Part shown: positions 1 through 9,860 of the stretch, piece by piece
How the letters are laid out: the number at the start of each line of letters is the position of its first letter
Numbering within the stretch: position 1 is the stretch's first letter
Source: Dipetalonema caudispina
Taxonomy: Eukaryota > Nematoda > Chromadorea > Rhabditida > Onchocercidae
Length of the DNA stretch: 52,488 nucleotides
Assembly (NCBI GenBank): GCA_013365325.1
Contig: JABVXV010000229.1
Coordinates: 1 to 52,488 of the forward strand
Direction: 5' to 3'
Notes under the pieces: model-generated
Databases searched by the model: none
What the model saw: the letters and a program-made list of their open reading frames with translations, nothing else
Told to the model about the DNA's origin: nothing
Made by a program: the position numbers and the translations under genes

Positions 1-52
1 AATTTTCACTTGCAAAATTCACAAAAATATTCAACTTTATCCACGATGAATT

Positions 53-58
53 TTTATT
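53..58 (-). terminator. Possible poly(A) signal of the SLC17 gene
   Basis: AATAAA on the minus strand only 2 nt after the stop codon. This would give an unusually short 3' UTR, so a further signal beyond the window edge is equally possible. Confidence 0.3.
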
Positions 59-60
59 AT

Positions 61-3000
61 CTACGAACGATCCGATGTATTAAGCGTCTTTCTTTCCAAT
101 TCGCAATTTTCTTCTGCGTCAACATCACCCAATGCCCAAGGCTGTACTTCACCTTTGGCAAATAAACAGAATATGGTAGTACCAGCCAATAGAACTCCAC
201 CAGTAATCCAAAAAACTAATTGCCATTCTTGTTGCGAGCCCTAAAATAAACGAAACCCTTGCAAGTCAACAAAATTTCAACGGTCAAATTTAAAGTTGGA
301 TTTGAAAAAATTAAATTACAACGAAATTTGGTATATCTTTTTAATAGCTTAATCAGGAAAGAAATCAGAAGCACTGATGTTATCAATTTTTATTTAGCAT
401 TTTTTTTCTTCTTGTGAGACTTAATAAAGGGCAAAGTTGGTAAAAAAAAAACTTATAAAATTGAAATCCAAGAAATATAAAATCTATAAAAAATTAGCGA
501 TATATATGATAAACTAAAGAAAGCCATAAAATACAATAAAGATTACCGTAGGAGTGAGATAGCCAACCATCACTGGGCCTATAATCCCTGCAATGCATGG
601 TATCGTATTGCCGATACCTACTATAGGTCCAGCAAATGCTGGTGCAATATCAAGATAACTGATCATATAACCAGAGTACTGTATCCCGGATAAACCAATA
701 CCAAGGGTAAGGAATATAATTACCAAGGTTTCCTGACCACAACCACAATAACCGCTAGCTATCAAAAATACAGCTTGACTTCCAAGTGCTATAATTTCAA
801 AAGTTATACTTCAAATAGTAATGAAAATAGTAAATATATCCTAATAATCTCTTTCCTCATTACTACTCTTCGATTAATTTAAACATCGACGTACACGTTT
901 CTATATCAAATATGTTAATCAATTTAATCTAATAGTTAAGCTTGATTGCTACTTTATGTTACAGTGATTCAAAAAAGCAGTTAAATAACATTAGATTGAA
1001 GAATTATAACACGAAAAGTTTTACTGAAACAGTCCAAAAATAATCAATTACGTCAAAAACGTGGGAGATCAGCCGTAGTATTACATAGTAATCACTATTA
1101 TTTGCGAATTATTATACTCAGACTTTCCTTCCATTATTTCTTATCAGTGGTACTTTTCAATAATTTTTGATTGATCTGACAAAATATAATGCCAATAACT
1201 ATCACAGGAAACCTACCAACAATCATAGCAAGACGTCGAATAGCTATCGTTGATAAGATATTCGCTTTTTGCAATTTATCTGCTGTAAAACCACCCAAAT
1301 TCATACATATGAAATATGTAATGTATGGAATTGCTGTCAAAAATCCAAGCTAAAATATATTGATTTAGTAAATTTTTTATTGAAAAAATTTTTTCATAAT
1401 TGTATAAATGAAAGTATCGATTGCGAATTATAGAGACTTAAGTAAAGGTATGTTATTAATCTTTAAGTTTTTTGATCAATTGAATAAGGTTAAGCTTAAT
1501 ACTGATGAAAATACTTTTCATTGTTCTTTTTTACAGATATGTCGGATTTTATTATATCGTCAAATTATTTATGCCAAGAAATACCGAGGATACTATTTTT
1601 GATAGTTTCATTTAATTAAAAATTAGCAAACCGAAGCAAAATCTAATCCAAAAACATCATTCATGAATAGTGGAAGAGTAGTTATCATCATATGACCACC
1701 CCAATCACCAGCAAAATGACCACAGAATACTGCCCAAACTGGAACCGATTTGAATATTGCAACCCATGGAACTGCTCTTTTCTTTTTCTGAAATTTAAAA
1801 AAGAATTCGATTGAAATTTCAACTTTAGAGAATGACTTGGTAAGTAATGACAACGAAAAATGTCCCGGAAATATTCCTACCTTCTTGGAATCCGGTGCCA
1901 ATGTATCAGCTAATGAATTTTCGATATAGTTCAGCTCCTTCTTGGAAATACGTTTGCTATATGACGGACGATCCGAAACATAGAAGAACCAAAGAAGACA
2001 CCATAGAATACCGGCCGTACCTAAAAAATGCCTTTAGAATCATATCAGAAGTAGTTAAAATATGAATTACTTGTAATTAGGTGAATTTTAGGAAATATTG
2101 AAACAGATAAAAAATTTTTCAAACTTACCGATAACGTAAAAGATGGATGGCCAACCACCTGCAAATCCATACTTGCAAAGTAAACCGGACAACGGCATGA
2201 CAGCTGCATTACCTATTTGAGCACCTGCAATAAGATTCACTTCCTAAATAAAAATAGTAAATAAGTGTATTTCTACATTATGCATCGTTCAATTTGAAAT
2301 TAATTACAAATCAAATTTTAGATTTCTAATTTACCTTTTAAAATGATATGAGAAAAAGAATAAATGTAAGCAAACCTGCATATGTCAATCCGGTTAACAA
2401 ACTTCTTTCCAAAGGTGGTGCCCACATTGACCACATCGTATGGAATGCAGGAAATATGGTACCCTACAGATTTAAAATTATAAAATCTTTGCAGAATATA
2501 TACAAATTAAAAAACTATTTCCTATGGTAAGTAAAAAAAAAAAAAAAAAAGATTAGAGAAAATTAACTGGAAAATTTGTAAACGTTGAAAAGTTATTTGC
2601 AAATTTATATATGAAACATAATGTATTTAGCTAAATGAAGATTAGGCATATTTATGATATACCTGCATAGAGCCTATAAGAGCTCTTGCAATAATAAGTA
2701 CAAAAACGTTAGTTGTTGCAGCTAATGGACTGATCAGAGTAAGAATTGCACATCCCAAAACCGTAATACCAATCACTAATCGACCACCGTAACGACCAGC
2801 TAAATAACCGCCAATGATTTGGCTACTTATGTAGCCCCAGAAGAAGGCACTTAATACATATCCTTGTACATCTTTCGTCCAAAGTAACTTCCCCATATAC
2901 TAAATGTAAATAAAAAATGAAATACCATAACCGTTTCGAAATATTCTGTGTGTTTTTTTTTTTTTTTTTTTTTTTTTTGCTTCCCTTTAAAAGTAAGATT

Positions 3001-4192
3001 AGAATGAGAAAAGTTTAAGCTTTCAAGTTCATTCATTAATATTGAATTCTTGGTCTCATTAAAACATTCTAATGCTTTTATCACTGGAAACTTTTAATTG
3101 AAAATTGATTGAAATTTCAGATTAAAAATATAAGAAACATACTGTTTCTCTTTCACTAATGTCGCTATCAGTTCGGGACATACATGTAGCACTTTTCTTG
3201 GTCATATTGGTATCACTCATATCAGTTATCATTTCCACCGCCGTACTATTTACCATACAAACGATTGCAAAACTAATATCAGTACGAGACATGAAAACAA
3301 CGAAAAAACCCGTAAATCCGACCAGCGCAAGATTAAATCGTTCGGAACCCAAAAGAGCTGAAGTAATAAATGAATTATGATAAGTATAAATTAATTAAAC
3401 TAAAACAGATAATAAATGAGTAATAAGTTAACAACAATAATAATTACAATTATTTTTATTATTATTATTACTATGTAAGAATATATTGATAATTGATAAT
3501 GTCAATAGATGATAATTTAATGACTTATGTGACATTAAGTATTGCTTCATTTAGGAAGACAATGAAGAAGTGAAATTACGATTAGCTTCAAATTAGTTAT
3601 TGATTTCCATTACTTATCATTGCTCATTGATGCTTCAATGGGAAAGTGAATGGATTTGAACAGATGTCGTCGCACAATAAGCTTATTAAGCTAATTATTG
3701 CAGTGATTTCAAGGAAATATCCGATTCAACAATACGAGAAATGAATCCTTTGTGGGATATAAATGTTCGAATTCTCGACCGAGATTTACCAATCCATTAA
3801 TTAGGTTATTTTATCGAATAAGGTAAACATACAGGATGATATTGTTTACTAAGGTGTTTGCATCGGATTCACCAAATATTTCGAGACGGGATTTTGAAGC
3901 ATTTTTTATTAAGCCATCACGCAAAATAAATATTATAATTTTAAGGTTCAATTTAATGATGATTAATTCAGTCATATTTGTTTGTATTACACTTCGTAGA
4001 AATCGGATTATATTCTATTTTTCATATGTCAACAAATGTCGCAAAGATTAGTTGGTGGAGAAAAAGGCAAATGTGATATGAAATTTGATGAAGTGAATAA
4101 AAAATATACACTAAATTTAGCTAATTATAAATTTTGGTGAATGAAAATGTGCAATGATCCAATTTACCTGTTGCTTGACCCTCGGCTGTCAT
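61..4192 (-). CDS. SLC17-family (sialin/VGLUT-like) MFS anion transporter, 10 exons, 503 aa
   Basis: Exons in transcript order: 4192-4168, 3357-3143, 2899-2663, 2463-2376, 2224-2129, 2020-1881, 1787-1632, 1349-1217, 788-547, 240-61 (stop TAG at 61-63). Lengths sum to 1512 nt and every junction phase agrees. The ATG at 4190-4192 lies 4 nt after a TTTCAG acceptor. The protein is a twelve-helix major facilitator. Residues 18-45 form TM1 with the [10 protein letters not shown] segment; a lumenal loop with sequons N45-S-T and N59-M-T follows; [15 protein letters not shown] (97-111) is TM2; [10 protein letters not shown] (111-120) is MFS motif [11 protein letters not shown] leads into the SLC17 signature [12 protein letters not shown] (169-180). 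[10 protein letters not shown] and VPWVAIF also match the family. Known members move organic anions (sialic acid, glutamate, urate, phosphate) across plasma, lysosomal or vesicle membranes; the substrate cannot be read here. The C-terminal 25 residues are acidic and cytosolic by inference. Confidence is high for the family, low for the subfamily. Confidence 0.95.
3358..4167 (-). other. Intron 1 of the SLC17 gene (810 nt)
   Basis: The longest intron of this gene, bounded by CAG|GTAAAT and TTACTTCAG. It holds AT-rich sequence and a 71-codon plus-strand open stretch (3836-4051) with no recognisable domain. No exon with matching phase was seen inside it. Confidence 0.7.
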
Positions 4193-4196
4193 ACTT

Positions 4197-4202
4197 CTGA
4201 AA
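4197..4202 (-). promoter_or_regulatory. Probable SL trans-splice acceptor of the SLC17 gene
   Basis: TTTCAG on the minus strand, preceded by a T-rich stretch, ends 4 nt before the ATG at 4192-4190. No upstream coding exon can be joined in frame with signal. In nematodes such an acceptor next to the start codon usually marks spliced-leader addition; a cis intron in the 5' UTR is the alternative. Confidence 0.6.
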
Positions 4203-5010
4203 GTTGAAAACCACCGATATCGTGGCTGAAACAACGGCACTAATTAGTTATGATAGTAATTTGCAGTAAATACCGCAAATGTGACGTTTGCTGTTGCGGT
4301 GCGATGCATAATTGTTAATAGTTTCAAAATTAAACTAATTTCAATGCTTAAATTGGAATTCGATGAATTGAAGACCTAATACAATTGCTAAGAAATAAGT
4401 ATCCCTCAATCAATTAATTGTTTTCATTTTCAGAAAGGCTTTTCCTACAGTTTGAAAAAAAATTTGAAAGGGCGGCAATTATTAAAACAAAGCCTTTAGA
4501 TAAATCATTAAAACTATTATATATCTTGCCAAATGGAAATGAGAATGTAATAAAGTTTGAATCAAAATATTTGAAAATTGTGTAAAATTTGGATTGAAAA
4601 TAGTCCAATAATCTGCACAAAATCTGCCAGTAATTAGACATATTAAAGTGTAGAAGCAAATTTAAATATAAAGTTTAGAAGAATTTAAAGGCAAATATAT
4701 TTAAATTTGGGGAAAAATAAATGAATTAAATAAAATTCAATAAGTTTCAACATTATATTAATCATTTCTTTGACTGGGATCTATAAAATCGATTATATAT
4801 AAAATACATGCACAGTTTCGAATTTTACCATACTTAATTTTGAGTAAAATAATGATTATTAATTGTTAACTAAAATCACAAATTTTTGTGTTGTAGTAAA
4901 TTTCAAATAGATTAAATTTAAATTAATATAAGAAAAAACCAAAGAACAATACTTAATTCAATTCTTAAAATAACTAAAAAATGATAAATGTAATTAATCA
5001 GTAATATACT

Positions 5011-5075
5011 TTTCCCTCTCTTTCTCTCTCTCGCTCTCTCTTTCTCTCTCCCTCTCTCTCTCCTTCTTCTTTTTT
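5011..5075. repeat. CT-rich microsatellite
   Basis: Nearly pure pyrimidine run of CTCTCT and TTTCTC units followed by poly(T). It is matched about 450 bp downstream by a GA tract of opposite strand sense (5514-5575), so the two could pair. Confidence 0.85.
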
Positions 5076-5124
5076 TTTTTGGCAAATTTTTTGATAATTA
5101 AAATTTTTTTTAGCTAATTTAAAG

Positions 5125-5161
<37 letters not shown>

Positions 5162-5513
5162 GAGTAACGTAAAATATAATAATAGTGAGAAAAGAAAAAG
5201 AAGAAATAAAAAGGCAAATTTGGGCAGAATTAAAAAAAAAAAAAAAAAAAAGCTGGAAAAATGTGAATGATAGATAGCAGAGGATTATATAAATAGTATA
5301 GATGAAGTTGAAAAAAAAAATAAAAAAATAAAAGATACGAATACAACAGAGGAATAGATGAAAGAGATTGAAAGGTCAAGGGAGTAATTTTCATCGAGAA
5401 GTATTGCTAATTTGAAGGTATAGAAAAGTTGCGGTGAATGATGATGATATATATATCTGGCTGATGTAAAATGACATTAGACTTCTATTTGTCATTAACA
5501 TTACGCGTAAAAG

Positions 5514-5575
5514 AGAAAGAAAGAGAGAGAGAGAGAGAGGGAGAGGGAGAAAGAGGAAAAGAAAGAAAGATGTTA
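5514..5575. repeat. GA-rich microsatellite
   Basis: Purine-only run with an uninterrupted GAGAGA core, flanked by AAAGAAAG units. It is complementary in character to the CT tract at 5011-5075. Confidence 0.85.
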
Positions 5576-6261
5576 AAGGATTATTATTAAATTTTTTAAT
5601 TTTTTCTTTTTTTACATTTGTTTCATATTTACTTTAGATATAATGCATTTTAAAATGTAAACTTTAATACTTTTCTATTGATTTTATATTGATTAAATAG
5701 TAGCGGGGAATTGTTTAATTTGAAAAATTAATTTTTTTTTTTTTTTTTTGGGAGGGTGAGTGAATTTATTTTAGCTATTTTCTTTAAGAAAAATGTTTAA
5801 TTTATTTCAAAAAATTTTCCTTTCGCTTTTTCAAATAAATTAACGAGCAAAGTTTAGGTTTTTCTTTTTTTTTTTTCTGATGAAATTATTTAACTGTACG
5901 AATTCTTTTTATCTTTTTCAAATTAAATTAACCGGTAAATTTGCGTAATTCTTTCACGATTAGCCAAATATGAAAGAAAATGAAGCAAATGGTAATTGAT
6001 GAATAATTAGAAATGATGAAAATGAGACGATTTAAAATGACAAATTTTTTTTTTGATAAACATTTATGAGACAATTAATAAAAAGTATAAAAATAATTAT
6101 TATATTAGCATAAATATTAGAGAATATAGTATCATATTTTATTGATTAATGTCAAATTTCTTCAGAAAATAAAAAAAAAAAAAGAAAAGAAAGGGAAAGA
6201 AAAAGAAAAAAAGGGAACGGAAATGTTATATTTTCCGTTTTTTTTTTTTTTTTTTCTCCCC

Positions 6262-6301
6262 CATTTAGCTTTTTACATCATATGATGTAAAAAGCAAAAT
6301 G
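6262..6301. repeat. 40-bp near-perfect palindrome
   Basis: The central 28 bp (6268-6295) are a perfect palindrome without spacer, centred on CATCATATGATG. Beyond one A/A mismatch (6267/6296) symmetry continues for 5 more bp on each side. It could extrude as a cruciform or be the footprint of an inverted duplication. Confidence 0.9.
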
Positions 6302-6361
6302 ATGACAAATTTGTCAACACTATTTGAAACTATAATGCTAAAAATGGATTGAAATTTTTTC

Positions 6362-6393
6362 CATTGATTAATTAATTAATTAGTTAATCAATG
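6362..6393. repeat. Inverted repeat, 10-bp arms
   Basis: CATTGATTAA (6362-6371) and TTAATCAATG (6384-6393) flank a 12-nt TTAATTAA-type spacer. A related TTAATTAA-rich inverted stretch lies at about 11538-11570. Both are rich in TAAT homeodomain-type cores, but no function can be assigned. Confidence 0.7.
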
Positions 6394-6529
6394 AAATGAA
6401 TTCAATGTTTAATTATAATCAAATTGATCATATTAATCAAGTGATTAGTAATGGAAAAATAATATCTTAAACATTTGTGAACAATTACATTAGTACCATT
6501 AAAAATTATTAACACTAAGAGGGAATAAA

Positions 6530-6850
6530 TAAATCGCGGGAAAAGGATAAAGGCGGGAGAGGATTAAATAAGGAAAGTTAATTGAATTTTGAATGTATAA
6601 AAATAGATGGGTGAAAGATGAATAAAATCATTAAAGTATAAAAGATGTAAATAAATGAGGGAAAACATAGGAGGTAAAGGGGGTCAAATGTGAAACAGAG
6701 AATAAATAGATGAGATAAGATAGAGGATAATGATGGCAGAGGGTCAAATGTCAGAGGATAAATAAATGAGAAAGATAGAGGATGAGAGTAACAAAGGATC
6801 ATATATGAGAGGAATAAATAGATAGCGGAAGAGGAGGAGGAGGAGGGGTG
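6530..6850. repeat. Degenerate purine-rich minisatellite (about 60-bp unit)
   Basis: Imperfect reiterations of words such as AGAGGATAAATAAATGAG and GGGTCAAATGT, the latter at 6681-6691 and 6740-6750, giving a spacing near 60 bp. The strand is strongly purine-biased. The minus strand is open through it (6578-6889) only because the repeat lacks stops; the product is a low-complexity Ser/Phe/Leu string and is not called a gene. Confidence 0.65.
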
Positions 6851-7319
6851 AAATGCAATGTGAATGAAGTATCCAAATATCAATTTCAATTTAATAAATA
6901 CGAAAATTTTGAAGAGATGAAAATAAAAATTGAAAAATTTCTAAAAAAAAAAAAAAATGTGATAGATGGAGAATATAAATAAACGTATACGATAACAGCC
7001 ATTTCTAATTTTTCTTTTCCATTTCTTTTTTTTTTTTTTTTTTTTTTTTTTACACTTTGATACCTAACAAGCATGACGTTTGATTGAAATGTATGTTTTA
7101 AAAAAAAAATTCTAAAGAAAAGAAGAAAAAGAAAGAAAAAAAAAGACAGAGAAAGGGAAAGGGAGAGAGAGGGAGAGAGAGAGAGAAAGTAAGAAAAGGA
7201 AAAAAATCGTGGAATAAATGATTACAGTTGTTAAACAAATAATAATTTTTAACAATAGGTAACAAAAGTAAAATTAATTTCTTTTATATCTAAAATTATA
7301 AATTTTTATGTTGTGTAAA

Positions 7320-7500
7320 TTTTTCCATTTATTTATCTTTTCTTTTTTCCTTCGTTTTTTTCCCCCCCCTTTCCCCCCCTTTCCCCCCTCTCTTCCCCCC
7401 TCTCTTCCCCCCACCCCCCAAACATTTTCTTTCATTTTTCCATTTTTTTACCAGAAAAGTTCATCTTTTTTTTTTCTCTCTTTTTTTTTCTTTTTTAGAA
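7320..7500. repeat. Polypyrimidine tract with six C-runs of 6-8
   Basis: C-runs at 7362-7369, 7373-7379, 7383-7388, 7395-7400, 7407-7412 and 7414-7419 are separated by 1-6 nt of T/C/A. The minus strand therefore carries six G-runs with short loops, which satisfies the G-quadruplex pattern. The rest of the tract is T-rich with CTCT patches. Confidence 0.9.
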
Positions 7501-8060
7501 AAATATTTTATTTCATGAATCTTTCAATTCTATTTAATTTGAAAAGAGAGTGTATCATTTGTTAATTGAATGGTTCAATTTACATATTATATCATTGTTT
7601 TTTTTTTTTTTTTTTAATTTTTTCATATGGCAAATAATTGATTTTAAATTAATTTATGTCATTAATATTTTCGTCTTTCTTTTTCTTTCAAATAAAATAT
7701 TATTTTGTTAAGCATACTTTTTTTTTTTAAAAAAATAGTTCAGTTTATTTTTATTTACAATTTTTTTTTTTTACCCTTTCCTTCAAAAGGTTTCTTTTTT
7801 AATGTTTACTTTTTTTTTTCCTTTCAAATTTTATTTTGACTATTTTTATCCTTTCATTTTCTTTTATTTCTTGCATTTTTTTTTCATCCCTTAACTTTTT
7901 ACAAAATGGTTAAAATGTAAAATATGATGGGAGGAAAGAAAAAAAACCCGAAACTTGCAGTTTTTGATTTGAAACAAAAGGAATGTTATTTGCATTTTGC
8001 CATTGATATTTTCTAAAATTTTCAATGTTACGAAAAGGTGGAAAAAAAAAAAAATAGGAA

Positions 8061-8092
8061 AAAAACATTCAATGGATACATTGAATGTTTTT
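8061..8092. repeat. Hairpin, 14-bp perfect stem with GATA loop
   Basis: AAAAACATTCAATG (8061-8074) pairs perfectly with CATTGAATGTTTTT (8079-8092) around a 4-nt loop. The right arm ends in T-runs. It is not adjacent to any called gene. Confidence 0.85.
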
Positions 8093-8556
8093 TAGAAATT
8101 AATAAGATTTATTATTTGAAATCATTAAGAAATGATTTAAGCGAGGGGGGAAAAAAAGAGGTAGAACTAAAAGAGGAACTTTATGAAGTAAAATGAAATT
8201 TTTTTTAATTTCAATTTTAATCATACCATATTCAGTTTATCTACTTTTTCCACATTTTCTTATCTTTTTGAATTAGCTTTGTTTTAAGAAAAAGGAAAAA
8301 CAAAACAAAAGTAGAGCGAAAGAAGAGATTTAATGAAATAAAAGAGAATTTTTAATTTCAATTCCATTTAAATCTTGCCAATCATTTTCGATCTATCAAA
8401 TATGTCAAGTTCATTTTTATGCTTACTTATCTTCTTAGCTTGCAAAACAACTTTCCGAATACACAACCAAAACAAACCTTCACATTTCATCAATTCAATT
8501 AGAATAAAGTGCCTGTCAAAATAAGAGAGGATGTTAATCGAAAATGATTGCTTTCA

Positions 8557-8790
8557 AGAATTTCAAGATAGCATGCATGTAAGCCAATATGTGCTAAATT
8601 CTAATTTTAAGATTTTAATTTCGAAAAAAAATAATGCTAAATTCTAATTTTAAGATTTTAATTTCGAAAATTTTCGAGAATTTCAAGATAGCATGCATGT
8701 AAGCCAATATGTGCTAAATTCTAATTTTAAGATTTTAATTTCGAAAAAAAATAATGCTAAATTCTAATTTTAAGATTTTAATTTCGAAAA
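8557..8790. repeat. Tandem duplication, 120-bp period, about 1.95 copies
   Basis: 8557-8670 and 8677-8790 are essentially identical with an offset of exactly 120 bp. Each unit itself contains a 36-bp word (from TGCTAAATTC to TTTCGAAAA) twice at 43-bp spacing (starts 8592 and 8635), so the word occurs four times. The near identity points to a recent event. Confidence 0.95.
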
Positions 8791-9266
8791 AGTGAAAAAA
8801 TTCATTCCTCATTTATATATACTACAATCGTACTGTTATGTTAAATTTGATAATGAAAAATTACGCAATGCTACTTATTGGAGTTGTAGAAAAAGGGAGA
8901 AAAAAAAAAAAAAACATGTTGAAAAGTATTTTTATCATTAAAAAAGAAAAACAAGAATTTTTGTAAAAAATTTTTAAAATAAATTTTCTTGTGTTTCTTC
9001 TTTTTTTCTGTTTTTTTTTTTTTAGAAATTTCAATAAATACGTCTCTAATAGTAGTACATCAAATTTTGGAAAAATAATTATCACTGTAAAATTCTCAAA
9101 TTTTTTATTTTATTTATTAACTTATATGCAAATTTATCACTAACATCAATGTTATCATTGATAAACATGCTAAATTTTTAATAAATTACCAAAAATATTA
9201 GCAATAAAAAGTATTGCAACATTTTGAAATATATGTAAATAAATGAAACATGATGTAATTAAATAA

Positions 9267-9302
9267 TTGAATGCTATTTCATCAATTTGCAATAGCATTC
9301 AA
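9267..9302. repeat. Hairpin, 12-bp perfect stem, 12-nt loop
   Basis: TTGAATGCTATT (9267-9278) and AATAGCATTCAA (9291-9302) are exact reverse complements. Confidence 0.85.
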
Positions 9303-9584
9303 ATAAATTAATATTTATTATGAAATAAGTAATTATATATATATATATATGTAATTTCGAAATAAAAATTGAAACATACTAATTAGATAGAATTGCAACA
9401 AATTATTTCGAAATCTAAAAATGAAATATCATCAAAAAGAGAATGAATGAACTGAAAAAAGGAGAAATACAATGGGGACAGGTAAAAAAGTCGATCAATT
9501 GATCGGATGTCATAAGCCATTGTTACCCATTGAAATTTTTTCTACATAAATTGAAATGTATAGGATTTATATATTGATATATAA

Positions 9585-9640
9585 ACAGACAGACGGACGG
9601 ACAGATAGACAGACAGAGAGACAGACAGGGAGACAGACAA
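9585..9640. repeat. GACA tetranucleotide microsatellite
   Basis: Run of CAGA/GACA units with GACG, GATA and GAGA variants, followed by GACAATG repeats to about 9660 and a CATC run. Confidence 0.9.
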
Positions 9641-9779
9641 AATGACAATGGATGACAATGATCCCATCCATCCATTTCAATACATATGCTAACAAATCAC
9701 TCATTTGTAACTCTTTTTTGCTGTTGCAAAATTTTTATAACATGGCTTTTAATGAGGATACATTAAAGTTTCCCTCTTA

Positions 9780-9860
9780 ACCTTTTTCCCTCTCTCTCTC
9801 TCTGCCTCTCTCTTTGTCTCATTTCTCTTCGTTCTTTTTTTCCCCTCTTTCTTTATTCAT
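9780..9860. repeat. CT-rich pyrimidine tract
   Basis: Pyrimidine-rich stretch with a CTCTCTCTCT core followed by CTTT/CATT units. Confidence 0.75.

Noticed and set aside
3836..4051. 71-codon plus-strand frame in SLC17 intron 1
   Set aside because: Antisense to the gene, no domain, no compatible splice chain.
6578..6889. 103-codon minus-strand open frame
   Set aside because: It follows the purine-rich minisatellite; the product is a low-complexity Ser/Phe/Leu repeat without start context or splice support.
7308..7565. 85-codon Phe/Pro-rich frame
   Set aside because: Translation of the polypyrimidine tract with its C-runs.
8557..8790. CRISPR-like array
   Set aside because: Repeats are contiguous duplications without variable spacers, in a eukaryotic genome.
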